Shown here: in pieces, positions 9,248-17,695 of the stretch | Layout: each line of letters begins with the position of its first letter | How positions within the stretch are numbered: position 1 is the first letter of the stretch | Assembly: GCF_034006445.1 (NCBI RefSeq) | Contig: NZ_JAVESS010000002.1 | Coordinates: forward strand, 248,001-312,000 | Direction: 5' to 3' | Length of the DNA stretch: 64,000 nucleotides | Source: Desulfovibrio sp. | GTDB lineage: Bacteria; Desulfobacterota; Desulfovibrionia; Desulfovibrionales; Desulfovibrionaceae | The notes under the pieces: model-generated | What the model was told of the DNA's origin: nothing | What the model saw: only the letters and a program-made list of their open reading frames with translations | Databases searched by the model: none | Position numbers and translations under genes: made by a program

Positions 9248-9780
9248 AATAACTCCTTTGGGCAGGCTTGCGCGGATGTGAAAAGCTTGCCGATACTGAT
9301 GGAATGCTGTACCTGAAAAGGCACGCTTCCGCCTTTATGGCCTGCAAGCCCAGCTTCTCTTTTTCAGCAAAGCAGAAAACAGCGACGGGGGCAACCACCC
9401 GCAGTGCATTGTGTCGCAAAATAGCTTTTACAGGCGTCCTGAGCAGATCAGTCTTTGAAAAGCATATTCGCAAAGCTTATGCAGCCCCTTATGGAGCGCA
9501 ACAGCACAATCAGTCCGCGCCTGGGCCTCCACGACAATGCCTGCTCACGCAGCTGCGGGCGCTTTCGCCACGCATGTGCCCTGAACCTTAAGGAAGCACA
9601 GACTAAAGAACCTCCTGGAAACGCGCTGGTATTACGTTTGGCAAGGCGCGATCTTTTTTTGAAGCAGGAGTGGACTCTTCTGTCCTCGACTGTTTCAAAA
9701 AAAGTGAAGCAAGTCCGCCAAACGGAATAAATCAGCGTTTCCTGAAATATCTACCCGGCGTTCATCGCCAGCCCAAAAAT
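9248..9780. other. Intergenic region between pirin and M23 peptidase genes
   Basis: These 533 bases lie between divergent genes. The only structured feature is the second 151-bp element (9592-9742). Short frames on both strands have no ribosome-binding site or recognisable family. Promoters for both flanking genes must lie here, but no clear -35/-10 pair stands out. Confidence 0.55.
9592..9742 (+). repeat. 151-bp MITE-like palindromic element, copy 2
   Basis: The length and ends are the same as copy 1, with right end CAGCGTTTCC at 9742. The reading frame of the downstream M23 peptidase is open back into this element, so an automatic start call would add about 37 repeat-derived residues (MDSSVLDCF...). 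Confidence 0.9.
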
Positions 9781-10686
9781 ATGCCTACCCCTTTTTCACT
9801 CCCGGTTCTGCTGCTCGTGTTCGCCATTTTCTGCCCCGTGACGGGATCGGCGAATAATGCCGCAGACAACCACTCCACGCCCGATCAACAGCAAGCTGAC
9901 GCGCCAGCCGAAACCGCCGCAAAACCCCTTGCCACGCCGTCCGGATCCGAACCGGCCTCCACTGAAAAGCAGGCTGAAGAACAGGCCGAAAAAACGCTTC
10001 AGGAGCAGGCGGGGGGCAGCAGCGAGGGCGCCGATACAAACAGCACAAAGAGCGCCACGCCGCCAGAGACACCCACCGAGGCCCTGCCGTCCACGCTGCG
10101 CCCGCGAGAACTGCCGCCGCTCAAAGAAATGATAACTTCTGGCTTTGGCCCGCGCCGCATGCCCACATGGCTGAGCCGCCGTGGCATGGTGGTGCGGGAT
10201 CACACAGGCATCGACCTGCGCGCCCACCAGAACTGGCCGGTGGTGGCCTTTCGCAGCGGCACGGTCATCCTCGCGGGCAATGAGGGAATGTGGGGCATTG
10301 TGGTGGACATCCGCCAGGATGACGGCATGACCGCGCGTTACGCCCATATGGGAAAAGCGCTGGTGCGCAAGGGGCAGGAGGTAACGCAGGGGACGCCCGT
10401 GGGACTGGTGGGCTGCACAGGCCGCACAACCGGCGCTCACCTGCACTTCGGCCTGCGGGACGCTTCGGGCAAGCTTGTGGACCCCCTGCCCTTTCTGAGC
10501 AGGGGCGAAGACCTTTTGCGCCCGGCCCCGGAAGACATACCGGAGCAACTCACGCCGCAGACTTGCGGCCCTGTGACGCGGGGGCCTGACGGCCGTCCGG
10601 CGCGGGCGGGTCGCAGCCTCAAGGATCTCAAGGCGCTTGAAGATTTTACTCCGCCGCCCATCCCCCTCTGGAAGGAACGGCGCTGA
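9781..10686 (+). CDS. Exported M23 (LytM-type) metallopeptidase
   Basis: A cell-wall endopeptidase or an amidase-activator-like protein of 301 residues. It has an N-terminal signal peptide, then a Pro/Ala/Glu/Thr-rich linker (about 25-110), then the M23 domain with SGFG (120-123), zinc ligands H141 and D145 in HTGID, H189 in YAHM, and H220/H222 in HLHFGL. All four catalytic positions are present, so it should be active. The ATG at 9781 is chosen because the upstream continuation is encoded by a dispersed repeat. No clear ribosome-binding site precedes it. It appears monocistronic. Confidence 0.92.
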   Translation: MPTPFSLPVLLLVFAIFCPVTGSANNAADNHSTPDQQQADAPAETAAKPLATPSGSEPASTEKQAEEQAEKTLQEQAGGSSEGADTNSTKSATPPETPTEALPSTLRPRELPPLKEMITSGFGPRRMPTWLSRRGMVVRDHTGIDLRAHQNWPVVAFRSGTVILAGNEGMWGIVVDIRQDDGMTARYAHMGKALVRKGQEVTQGTPVGLVGCTGRTTGAHLHFGLRDASGKLVDPLPFLSRGEDLLRPAPEDIPEQLTPQTCGPVTRGPDGRPARAGRSLKDLKALEDFTPPPIPLWKERR

Positions 10687-10740
10687 CAGCCATTTGTGTA
10701 ACCGCTTGTTGCCTGTGGGATTACGGCCTGGTGCTATTCG

Positions 10741-10848
10741 GTCTGCGCAATTAAGCCCAGAGCAATTGGCCCGGCGCAATTCAGTCCGGCGTTATGCGGT
10801 CTGCGCAATTCCGCCCAGAGCAATTCGGCCCGGCGCACTATGCCCGGG
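10741..10848. repeat. Imperfect tandem duplication, 58-bp period
   Basis: GTCTGCGCAATT followed by GCCCAGAGCAATT and GGCCCGGCGCA occurs at 10741 and again at 10799. Over the first 40 bases of each unit only a few positions differ. It lies between convergent genes and slightly overlaps the 3' end of the small membrane protein gene. Confidence 0.75.
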
Positions 10849-11221
10849 TATTTTTTCTGCTCCGTTTTCGGGCTGCGCCCGGGCTTTGCGTTTTTTGCCT
10901 GCGGGCGATCATCACTGCCAGACCGAGCGTGAGCAACATCTGCCCCGCAAATAAGGTGGGATCACGGTCCATAACGGCTGCTCCGCAAACAAGCGCCGCC
11001 CCCGCCGCCATAAGAAGTCTGCGCCGAAAATACAGGCCCAGGGCCTGAACGCCAATTCCAAAAACCAGCATCAGGCCCCAGGACCATAAAAAAGCGTCAT
11101 CTGGAATCACGCAGTAAACCAGAGGTTGATCCGTCAGAATCTGCCCTGCGGCCGAAGCGCCCTGGCCGCAGCCATGAAGCAGTTTTTCAGCGGCACCCGC
11201 CATTACAGGGCTGACAGGCAT
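10838..11221 (-). CDS. Small membrane protein downstream of prmA
   Basis: I do not recognise this 127-residue protein. It has three probable membrane segments (about residues 43-62, 68-84 and 90-105: FLWSWGLMLVFGIG, LLMAAGAALVCGAAV, MLLTLGLAVMIA) and a basic tail rich in Arg, Lys and Ser. It starts three bases after the prmA stop codon, so it is probably co-transcribed with prmA and translated by re-initiation. The tandem duplication overlaps its 3' end. It could be a lineage-specific inner-membrane protein. Confidence 0.6.
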   Translation of the reverse strand: MPVSPVMAGAAEKLLHGCGQGASAAGQILTDQPLVYCVIPDDAFLWSWGLMLVFGIGVQALGLYFRRRLLMAAGAALVCGAAVMDRDPTLFAGQMLLTLGLAVMIARRQKTQSPGAARKRSRKNTRA

Positions 11222-11224
11222 GGA

Positions 11225-12073
11225 TTATTCCCACACCAGGGCGCACCATTCCCCGTCCAGAACGCGACGGGGCTTGGGCAGGCATTGGGACGTATAGGCT
11301 TCTTCCACGCTGTCGGCCTGAATTTCCAGCAACCCTGAAAGAATAAGGCATGCGCCGGGCTTGCAGGCGCGCACGATCAGCGGCGCAAGCTCGATCAGCG
11401 GCCGGGCCAGAATATTGGCCAGCACGAGATCATAGGTCTTGCCCGGCACGGCATCTATGCTGCCCTGCCGCACTTCAAAGTCCTCCACATGGTTGAGCAC
11501 GCGATTTTCCAGGGCGTTTTCTACCGCGAGAACATCGATGTCGAGCCCTTCGCCCTTGAGTCCGCTTTTGCAGCAGGCGATGCCAAGCACGCCGGAGCCT
11601 GTGCCCAGGTCCAGAAAGGTCTCGCCCGGTGACACGCGCCCGGCATCGATGAGGTCGCTCAGCACCATGAGGCACAGGGCCGTGGTCGCATGATGCCCCG
11701 TCCCGAAAGCGCTTTTGGGCTCAATAAGCACCTTGGTGCGGTCAGGAAATTCCTCACTGTCGGCCAGCCAGGGGGGCAAGACTACAAAGCGCCTGCCGCA
11801 GGGCACGGGCGTGAAAAACTGCCGCCATGCCGCCAGCCAGTCCTGCGCTTCAAGCTTGTGTACAGTACATTTTGCGCCGGGAATGCGCCCTTCAATGACA
11901 TTGCGCAAGCCCTCAATAAAGTCGGCATTCTCGCAATGCACGCGAAAACGGCTTTCGCCCGTGGGCAGGCTTTCTTCTTCCCACCCGAAAGAAACTTCAA
12001 GGGTCAGAAGGCCCACGGCAAGGTCATAGGCATCTTCGCCCACAATTATCTCAAGCTGAAAAATAGTGTTCAT
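11225..12073 (-). CDS. prmA: Ribosomal protein L11 methyltransferase
   Basis: PrmA trimethylates ribosomal protein L11 using SAM. The 282-residue protein has the family core: GTGHHATTALCL, motif I LDLGTGSGVLGIA, an acidic DID after it, and LVLANILARPLIEL, the NIL motif of PrmA. The start MNTIFQLEII at 12073 is chosen on family length; the frame remains open a further 100 codons upstream through a repeat-rich region that is unlike PrmA. GGAG lies only one base before the ATG, so initiation may be inefficient or start elsewhere. It is followed at three bases by a small membrane protein gene. Confidence 0.93.
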   Translation of the reverse strand: MNTIFQLEIIVGEDAYDLAVGLLTLEVSFGWEEESLPTGESRFRVHCENADFIEGLRNVIEGRIPGAKCTVHKLEAQDWLAAWRQFFTPVPCGRRFVVLPPWLADSEEFPDRTKVLIEPKSAFGTGHHATTALCLMVLSDLIDAGRVSPGETFLDLGTGSGVLGIACCKSGLKGEGLDIDVLAVENALENRVLNHVEDFEVRQGSIDAVPGKTYDLVLANILARPLIELAPLIVRACKPGACLILSGLLEIQADSVEEAYTSQCLPKPRRVLDGEWCALVWE

Positions 12074-12533
12074 GCTCCATCTCTGTTTTGCTGTGACAGG
12101 TCGAAAATCCTTTTTAGCATGCCAGATTTTGCCTTTGCGGTCGAGTGCGTCCTTTCGGTGCGGCCCGCAATCCGGGCGACGCGCCCTGCCTGATGCATGG
12201 CCCCATTTCTGGCCGCGCATGGCTGGCCCAATGCATGGCCCAATGCATGGCCCTGTTCCTGGCCCCATTTCTGGCCGCGCATGGCTGGTTGTCGTTGAAT
12301 CACATGGCGTATTGCCATGCAGGGCGATTCCGAGTAAAAAAATGGATTGCAAGCCCGCTGTAATCCGCTTTTTTTCTGGAGCCATTTCACCTTGAAACGG
12401 CTCTCACACTGCGGGAGCAGGCGCTCGCCGCAAGGCGCAAGCGCTATTTGTTTGCGCTGTTACGCGCCGAGGCGGCGTGTCAAAAACTTTGGGAATATAC
12501 GTTTTCAAAGGTACTCTGCTCCAAGGAAAGCAC
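12074..12533. other. Divergent prmA/methyltransferase intergenic region with direct repeats
   Basis: These 460 bases hold a perfect 28-bp direct repeat (12199-12226 and 12261-12288), copies of CCAATGCATGG, and a short GAGCCATTTCA/TGAAACGGCTC palindrome at about 12379-12406. No coding frame is supported. Confidence 0.6.
12199..12288. repeat. 28-bp direct repeats with TGCATGGCCC spacer repeats
   Basis: GGCCCCATTTCTGGCCGCGC continues to GGCTGG identically at 12199-12226 and 12261-12288. Two CAATGCATGGCC copies lie between. This is a recombination-prone tandem array in the prmA promoter/leader region. Confidence 0.8.
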
Positions 12534-13256
12534 ATGCCCACAAGCACGGAAGAACTGGAAAACCTTCTCGCCGTGATCCGCGCCGATTTTGATGTGGATT
12601 TCGAGCCCATGCAGGTTGATGAAAATCCCCTGCAAATTCTGTCCATCCATAACATGCAGTCCCACCTGGACAAACTGCTGCAAAAACGCGCCATTCGCGA
12701 TCCACTGAAAGACCTGCCCCTCTGGGCCAAGGTCTGGCCCGGCTCCTTTGTGCTGGGTCGCCTGCTGCGCAAATACGAACCGCAGGGCAAAAGCCTGCTG
12801 GAACTGGGCGCTGGCTGCGGCGTGCTCAGCCTTGTGGCGGCCCGCTACGGCTTCAGCCGCATTGTGCTCAGCGACGTGGTTGAGGAGGCCCTGCGCTTTG
12901 CCCGCGCCAACGTGTTGCGCAACGACCTTCAGGACATCGTGGAAGTCGCTCGCGTGGATGTGACCGCCCCCGGCCGCGACCCGCGTTTCAGCCAGGGATT
13001 TGACATCATGGCCGCTTCGGAAATTCTTTACCTTGAAGAACTGCACAGACCGCTGGTAAAGTTTGTTGACCGCCATCTGGCCCCAGGCGGCAAGGCCCTG
13101 TTCTGCACAGACATGGCCCGCGCCAAACCCCACTTCGCCAAGCTGGCCGCGAAGACTTTCAAGGTGACCGAAGGCCGCATCGGCGTTAAAACTCACGATG
13201 ATAACGGCGAGGAACAACGCCGTATTTACAGCATCCTGATTCTGGAGCGCCCATGA
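12534..13256 (+). CDS. Class I SAM-dependent methyltransferase coupled to YcaO
   Basis: The 240-residue protein has motif I LLELGAGCGVLSLVAA near residue 93 and the acidic motif II region VLSDV. The layout (short N-terminal region, LPLWAKVWPGSFVLGRLL, then the Rossmann core) resembles the Methyltransf_16/METTL lysine-methyltransferase group, so a protein substrate is plausible. The start MPTSTEE at 12534 has AAGGAAA at 12523-12529; the longer frame upstream lacks this. Its TGA overlaps the ATG of the YcaO gene (ATGA), so the two are translationally coupled and probably act together. The substrate is unknown. Confidence 0.85.
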   Translation: MPTSTEELENLLAVIRADFDVDFEPMQVDENPLQILSIHNMQSHLDKLLQKRAIRDPLKDLPLWAKVWPGSFVLGRLLRKYEPQGKSLLELGAGCGVLSLVAARYGFSRIVLSDVVEEALRFARANVLRNDLQDIVEVARVDVTAPGRDPRFSQGFDIMAASEILYLEELHRPLVKFVDRHLAPGGKALFCTDMARAKPHFAKLAAKTFKVTEGRIGVKTHDDNGEEQRRIYSILILERP

Positions 13257-14989
13257 AAAGCCACCTGCCTTGTATTCATCTGGCCCCCTGCCCCAAGGGT
13301 TATACCCGCGACCTCGACAAGACCATGAGCCCGCCGCAGACCATTGCGCGCGTGAAGCAGCGTCTGGCCGAGGCCGACCTGGACATTCTGGCCCGTACCA
13401 CAAGGGTGGACGTGAACCGGCTGGGCATTCCCGTATTTTTGAGCGTGTGCGGCGCGGATGCCCGGCGCGTCATGCCCACCCGCAAACAGATGGGCAAGGG
13501 TTCATCCCCGGAGCAGGCCGAAGCATCAGCTCTTATGGAACTGATGGAACGCTTTGCCTTTTTCAGCTTCTGGCAGGCTCGCCCGCACATGGTGCGCGCC
13601 ACGTGGAGCGAGGCTGAAGCCCGCTTCGGCGAGGCCCTGCTGCCGCTGGACGAAATGCTGCGCTCTGTCAACGAACAGCTGGACGCCACAAAAGCGCGCA
13701 GGGTGCTGGACCTTATCAGCTGGAACTTCTACCCGGCCACGCGCCTGCCCGATGAAAGCACGGTATGGCTGCCCCTTGACTGGTTCAAGCTGCTGGGCGA
13801 ATTCAACGGCACCTCGGCGGGCAACAGCGCGGAGGAATCCCTGCTTCAGGGCCTCAGCGAACTGATCGAGCGCCATGTCTGCTGCCTGGTGGACAGAGAA
13901 CGCCTCGCCACCCCCACTATCGACCCCGCCACCTGCCAGGATCCCGTGCTCTGCCAGCTGCTCGAAGCTTTTGCCAGAGAAGGCGTGCACATCATGCTCA
14001 AGGATTTTTCCCTGAACATGCCCCTGCCCACGGTGGCGGCCATTGCCTGGGATCCCTCCACACTGGGTCAGAATTCGGAAATCGTGTTCACTGCGGGCAC
14101 GGCGGCCTCTCCGGCCAAGGCGGCCATCCGCGCCGTCACCGAAGTTGCCCAGCTTGCGGGAGATTTTTGCACCAATGCCTGCTACGAGGCGTCCGGCCTG
14201 TCCAAGTTCAACACCCTTGAGGAGGCTGCGTGGCTGTTCGAAGGCCCCTCCGTCAGCCTGGACAGCCTGCCCACGGTGGAAGACAGCGACATCCGGCAGG
14301 AACTGCTTACGGCTCTCGACGGCCTGCGCCCCATGACCATGTACGCGGTGGAAACGACCCATCAACGCCTTGGCATTCCCACGCATTATACCATCGTGCC
14401 CGGCATGGCCTTCAGGGAGCGTGACCGCAATCAGAGCCTGGGCCTTTTTGTGGGCCGCAAGCTGGTGGAAGAGGCCGATGCCGCCACCGCCCTGGACGGC
14501 CTCAAGGTTCTTGAAGAATGCTACCCCAAGGCGCATTTTCTGCCCTTTTTCAGGGGAATGCTGGCCCTGCGCGCCGAGGACTGGGCCGGTGCCCGCGATC
14601 TGTTCGCCGAGGCCATGCCCCTGCAACCCGATGCGGACGCCCAGGCTCTTGCGGCCTTTTATCAGGGCTATACCGACACCCTTCAGGGGCAGTGGGCCGA
14701 AGCCATTCCCGCGCTGGCCAAGGCTGTGGAACTGTGCCCGGAAATGAAGGAATACGGAAACCTTCTGGGCGTGGCCCATTTCAAGACCGGCAACTACGCC
14801 AGTGCTGCCGAGGCTTTTGCCGCCGTGCTGCGCGTAGACAAGGGCTCTGCAATGGATCTTGCCAACCTTGGCCTGTGCGAAAAATTCATGGGCAAGAATG
14901 AAGAGGCCCGGCGGCATCTGACCGCGGCGCTGGAGCTTGATCCCGGTCTGGATTTTGCCCGGCAGCATCTGGCCCAGCTGGAGGGATAA
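13253..14989 (+). CDS. YcaO-domain protein with C-terminal TPR repeats
   Basis: YcaO proteins use ATP to activate peptide backbone amides (azoline or thioamide formation); E. coli YcaO instead affects RimO-dependent methylthiolation of ribosomal S12. The 578-residue protein keeps the ATP/Mg-binding motifs: S92, E96, E99, R100 (Sx3ExxER), then E203, E206, R207, then R294, E298, Q301. Residues about 430-575 form TPR-like helices. There is no C-terminal PxPxP motif of azole-forming YcaOs and no E1- or ocin-ThiF-like partner. It overlaps the upstream methyltransferase by four bases. The role is uncertain: post-translational modification of a protein is the most economical idea. Confidence 0.88.
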   Translation: MKSHLPCIHLAPCPKGYTRDLDKTMSPPQTIARVKQRLAEADLDILARTTRVDVNRLGIPVFLSVCGADARRVMPTRKQMGKGSSPEQAEASALMELMERFAFFSFWQARPHMVRATWSEAEARFGEALLPLDEMLRSVNEQLDATKARRVLDLISWNFYPATRLPDESTVWLPLDWFKLLGEFNGTSAGNSAEESLLQGLSELIERHVCCLVDRERLATPTIDPATCQDPVLCQLLEAFAREGVHIMLKDFSLNMPLPTVAAIAWDPSTLGQNSEIVFTAGTAASPAKAAIRAVTEVAQLAGDFCTNACYEASGLSKFNTLEEAAWLFEGPSVSLDSLPTVEDSDIRQELLTALDGLRPMTMYAVETTHQRLGIPTHYTIVPGMAFRERDRNQSLGLFVGRKLVEEADAATALDGLKVLEECYPKAHFLPFFRGMLALRAEDWAGARDLFAEAMPLQPDADAQALAAFYQGYTDTLQGQWAEAIPALAKAVELCPEMKEYGNLLGVAHFKTGNYASAAEAFAAVLRVDKGSAMDLANLGLCEKFMGKNEEARRHLTAALELDPGLDFARQHLAQLEG

Positions 14990-15023
14990 CCCGGCTGACA
15001 CAGCTGGAGTTATTTCACCGTGG

Positions 15024-15095
15024 AATGCTTTGTGGGGGAGGGACCCTTTTGAAAAAGGGTCTCCTCCCCCACACCCCCTCCCCCTAAAACTTTTA
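15024..15095 (+). repeat. C-rich hairpin repeat, copy 1
   Basis: A stem GTGGGGGAGG...CCTCCCCCAC (15032-15072) encloses CCCTTTT/AAAAGGG and is followed by CACCCCCTCCCCCTAAAACT. Three other near-copies occur at 21803, 29161 and 35021. It may act as a terminator for ycaO. Confidence 0.85.
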
Positions 15096-15144
15096 GTATG
15101 CTTCATTCAATACCCACCGAAAAACTTTATGCTCTGCCAGCAAA

Positions 15145-15180
15145 ACAGCGGCGCGGATTATTAAACATCCGCGCCGCTGT
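15145..15180. terminator. Strong hairpin, possible bidirectional terminator
   Basis: ACAGCGGCGCGGAT / ATCCGCGCCGCTGT forms a perfect 14-bp stem with an eight-base loop. The T-runs on either side are short, so its terminator function is tentative. Confidence 0.5.
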
Positions 15181-15307
15181 TCGTTGTATGTAATCCATGC
15201 CGCCGTCTGTCCAAACCAGGCAGGCGTTACGCTGGCGTGCTGCCGAAAAAACGCTGCTTTTGCCCCTTCTTCAGTCCAGAAAGCACGCCGCCTACTACCC
15301 AGATACA

Positions 15308-15347
15308 ATAAAAGTTTCAGGGGGTGGGAGCGTGGGGGAGGAGATTA
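15308..15347 (-). repeat. Partial C-rich hairpin repeat
   Basis: TAAAAGTTTCAGGGGGTGGG followed by GCGTGGGGGAGGAGA matches the minus-strand version of the C-rich repeat (compare 35021-35055) but stops before the loop and second arm. Confidence 0.65.
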
Positions 15348-15383
15348 GTCAGGCAGATACATATCTTCAACAATCTGCCTTTA

Positions 15384-15534
15384 GGAAGCACTGAGTAAAG
15401 AGCCTCTTGGAAACGCGCAGTTATTTCGTTTGGCAAGGCGCGAATTTTTTTTGAAACAGGAGTGGACTCTTCCGTCCTCGACTGTTTCAAAAAAAATGAA
15501 GCAACGCCGCCAAACCAAATAAATCAGCGTTTCC
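15384..15534 (+). repeat. 151-bp MITE-like palindromic element, copy 3
   Basis: Full length, with TTA directly flanking both ends (a possible short target duplication). Its right end is immediately followed by TTA, which is the TAA stop codon of the HlyD-type gene on the minus strand. Confidence 0.9.
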
Positions 15535-16725
15535 TTAAAAACCGTAAAATCCCAGTATACTGCGCGTCAGCACCACGCAGCGGGCCGACGTGCCTGGCGC
15601 GGGCAAGGGGTTGGCCCCAGGCTCAACGCTGATGCGCACCGGAACGTACATTGCGGGCTTGGCCGTACCATCTGCAGGCTTGAAGCCCTGCGCGCCTTGC
15701 TGGCCAGTGGGGAGCGCCTGCGGCGCTAGAACATCCTGCACCACGCCGCGCAGGTTCTGCCCATCCTCAAGTTCAACACGGCAGGGCTGTCCGGGCTGGA
15801 TGAAATCCGCACCTTCGCCCATAAAATATGCCTGAACCCAGTAATTTTCCGTTACCGAAGCCCCTTCGGGCAAAAGCAGAACCAGGGCTTCGCCACGCTG
15901 CGCCGGCTGACCGGCAACGCCCAAAACCCGCAGCACACGGCTGTCAACGGGCGCGTACAGATTGGCGTCCACCACCACAGGCGGCGTCGCCTGGGCACGT
16001 GAAGGCACGGGCGCGTACCGCTGCTGCGACGCCATCTGCTTGAAGCGCAGCATCTCCTGCCGGATGCGGCCAAGCTCCTGCTCCATGGCGGCGCGCATAC
16101 GGCTGGCTTCTTCAAACTCCACCTTGGCCTGTTCCATATGTCTGCGCGCCTGCGCCTCGGCCTGACTGGCCTCGGCATATCTGCTCTTGCCGACGGAGCG
16201 TTCACCGCCCTGACTGTCAATGGAGCGCAGATGCAATTGCAGCCGTACGTGCGTGGCCACGCGCTCCTGACGCAACTGCTGCTTGACGTCTTCTTCATTT
16301 CTGGCCTGAGCCAGGCGGCGCACCATATCCTGTTCCGCATCCTGCGCGGCTTTCAGTCTGGCGGCGGTTTCTTCCATGGTGGGCGGCCCGGCCATGCCGC
16401 GCAAGGCTGCGGCTTCCCGCCCCGCCTCGCCAAGTCTGCCCTGATAGGCCCTGGCGTTCATGCGCAGCAAGGGCTGCCCGCGCCGCACCCTGTCCCCTTC
16501 CTTGACATAAAAAGCCTCCACCGGGGCGGAAAATTCCGGTGCGACCACATGCACCATGGCGTCCAGCATGGCCCGCTCGCTGGCCACACGCCCCTGGGCC
16601 AGCCACCAGAGCACGCCTGCCGCGAGCAACAATAAAAGCGCCCACAAAGGAATGAGGCGCAGCCACAAAGGCCGTGGGCTGCCCTTTTTACGGGCGGGCA
16701 TTTCGATATAAAGGGCTTCGGACAT
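15535..16725 (-). CDS. HlyD/EmrA-type membrane fusion (adaptor) protein
   Basis: The 396-residue protein has one membrane anchor (about residues 22-44), a lipoyl-like half-motif VSAPVEAFYVKEGD-type region (ending GDRVRRGQPLL), a long coiled-coil hairpin rich in Ala, Gln, Glu and Arg (about 95-225), the second lipoyl half (NLYAPVDSRVLRV) and a beta-barrel end. This is the periplasmic adaptor architecture of tripartite exporters. No exporter or outer-membrane channel gene is adjacent, so its partners must be elsewhere. The TAA stop abuts a 151-bp dispersed element exactly. Confidence 0.88.
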   Translation of the reverse strand: MSEALYIEMPARKKGSPRPLWLRLIPLWALLLLLAAGVLWWLAQGRVASERAMLDAMVHVVAPEFSAPVEAFYVKEGDRVRRGQPLLRMNARAYQGRLGEAGREAAALRGMAGPPTMEETAARLKAAQDAEQDMVRRLAQARNEEDVKQQLRQERVATHVRLQLHLRSIDSQGGERSVGKSRYAEASQAEAQARRHMEQAKVEFEEASRMRAAMEQELGRIRQEMLRFKQMASQQRYAPVPSRAQATPPVVVDANLYAPVDSRVLRVLGVAGQPAQRGEALVLLLPEGASVTENYWVQAYFMGEGADFIQPGQPCRVELEDGQNLRGVVQDVLAPQALPTGQQGAQGFKPADGTAKPAMYVPVRISVEPGANPLPAPGTSARCVVLTRSILGFYGF

Positions 16726-16906
16726 GACGATTCCTTGGCTTGAAGCGTGGCATTTGACCCTAGAAAATATATGCAGATACCGTACCAGATTTTACAGCAT
16801 GTTTATGGAAAACGCACTTTACAAGGACGGTGCCTACGCATACAAAGGCTGCAACGCCGCATTTCCCGGCTTCAATGTCAAAACTCCGCCAGGAGAACAC
16901 ACCGTC

Positions 16907-17617
16907 ATGTCCATCGCGCGTTTTTGCGTTCTGCTTTGTCTGGGCGGCCTGCTTTTTGGCTGCTCCACCCGCCCCGTTGTTGTGGTAGAAAAAGATCAGT
17001 TTATCCGCATGGCCAGGGCCATGCCCAAGGAACTCAAGGCTCGCAACCTGCTTGACGACCAGGGTTCCTATGTAGCCCCCATGTCGTTTTCAGGCTATAA
17101 AAGCTATGGCGATGTGCTCTTCCAGCGGCTTTCGCCTTCATTCATGTTTGGCGAGACCGCGCACGATGTGTACCTGGGCGCCACCTTTGCCGCAACCATA
17201 CTTCCTGACAGCCGCGTCAAGCACTGGGACAATGGTTTTAGCATCAGGCACGCCACGCAGACCATAACCGTCAACATGGTGGCCATTGCCGACTGGAATA
17301 ATGACGGACAGGATGAATGGATAGTTTCCTGCCTGGTGGAACCACGCATGGGCGGAAAAACACGCACCTACTACCTGCTCGTGCCGCCGCCGCAGAACAG
17401 CAGCGAAGTACTCAAGGGCACCGTGGCCGCCATCAATGAATGCTTTGGCCTGTCCTGCACGATCTTTGTCCGCGACAGCAAGATCATTGAGCGCACGGCG
17501 TCCAATCCGCTTGTGCCGCCCACCGAGGTGCATGATGTGGTGCCCGGTTTGCAGCCCGTCACCGAACCTCCCAAAAAAGGCCCCGTAAAGGGCGGCCTGG
17601 AAGAGCGCAATCTGTAG
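16907..17617 (+). CDS. Conserved lipoprotein, function unknown
   Basis: The 236-residue protein starts MSIARF at 16907, with AGGAG 11 bases upstream, and has a lipobox LLFGC with C19 as lipidated residue. The frame is open about 60 codons further upstream, but that part overlaps the divergent hlyD start and lacks a signal. A segment IADWNNDGQDEW near the middle resembles an EF-hand/FG-GAP-like acidic loop that may bind calcium. The C-terminus is Pro/Lys/Gly-rich. I recognise no family. It is followed by a good terminator and is probably monocistronic. Confidence 0.8.
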   Translation: MSIARFCVLLCLGGLLFGCSTRPVVVVEKDQFIRMARAMPKELKARNLLDDQGSYVAPMSFSGYKSYGDVLFQRLSPSFMFGETAHDVYLGATFAATILPDSRVKHWDNGFSIRHATQTITVNMVAIADWNNDGQDEWIVSCLVEPRMGGKTRTYYLLVPPPQNSSEVLKGTVAAINECFGLSCTIFVRDSKIIERTASNPLVPPTEVHDVVPGLQPVTEPPKKGPVKGGLEERNL

Positions 17618-17644
17618 CAGAATACGAAAGTTCATGCGCAAAAG

Positions 17645-17675
17645 AAAAACCCCGGCCATGGCCGGGGTTTTTCTG
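17645..17675 (+). terminator. Rho-independent terminator after the lipoprotein gene
   Basis: ACCCCGGC / GCCGGGGT with a CATG loop, flanked by AAAAA and followed by TTTTTC. Confidence 0.9.
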
Positions 17676-17695
17676 TCAGTGAACGGGAAACTTGG

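Larger units (their letters stand above)
14990..15534. other. Convergent intergenic region packed with repeats
   Basis: It contains a C-rich hairpin repeat (15024-15095), a 14-bp stem hairpin (15145-15180), a partial inverted copy of the C-rich repeat (15308-15347) and a full 151-bp element (15384-15534). I found no short frame with a ribosome-binding site that could be a YcaO precursor peptide. Confidence 0.6.

Noticed and set aside
13526..15106. 526-codon minus-strand frame opposite the YcaO gene
   Set aside because: An antisense shadow typical of GC-rich codon usage; the plus strand has intact YcaO motifs, and the shadow starts inside a dispersed repeat.
15197..15394. Possible YcaO precursor peptide downstream of ycaO
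   Set aside because: The frame runs through a terminator-like hairpin tail and a partial repeat, has no ribosome-binding site and no leader/core-like layout.
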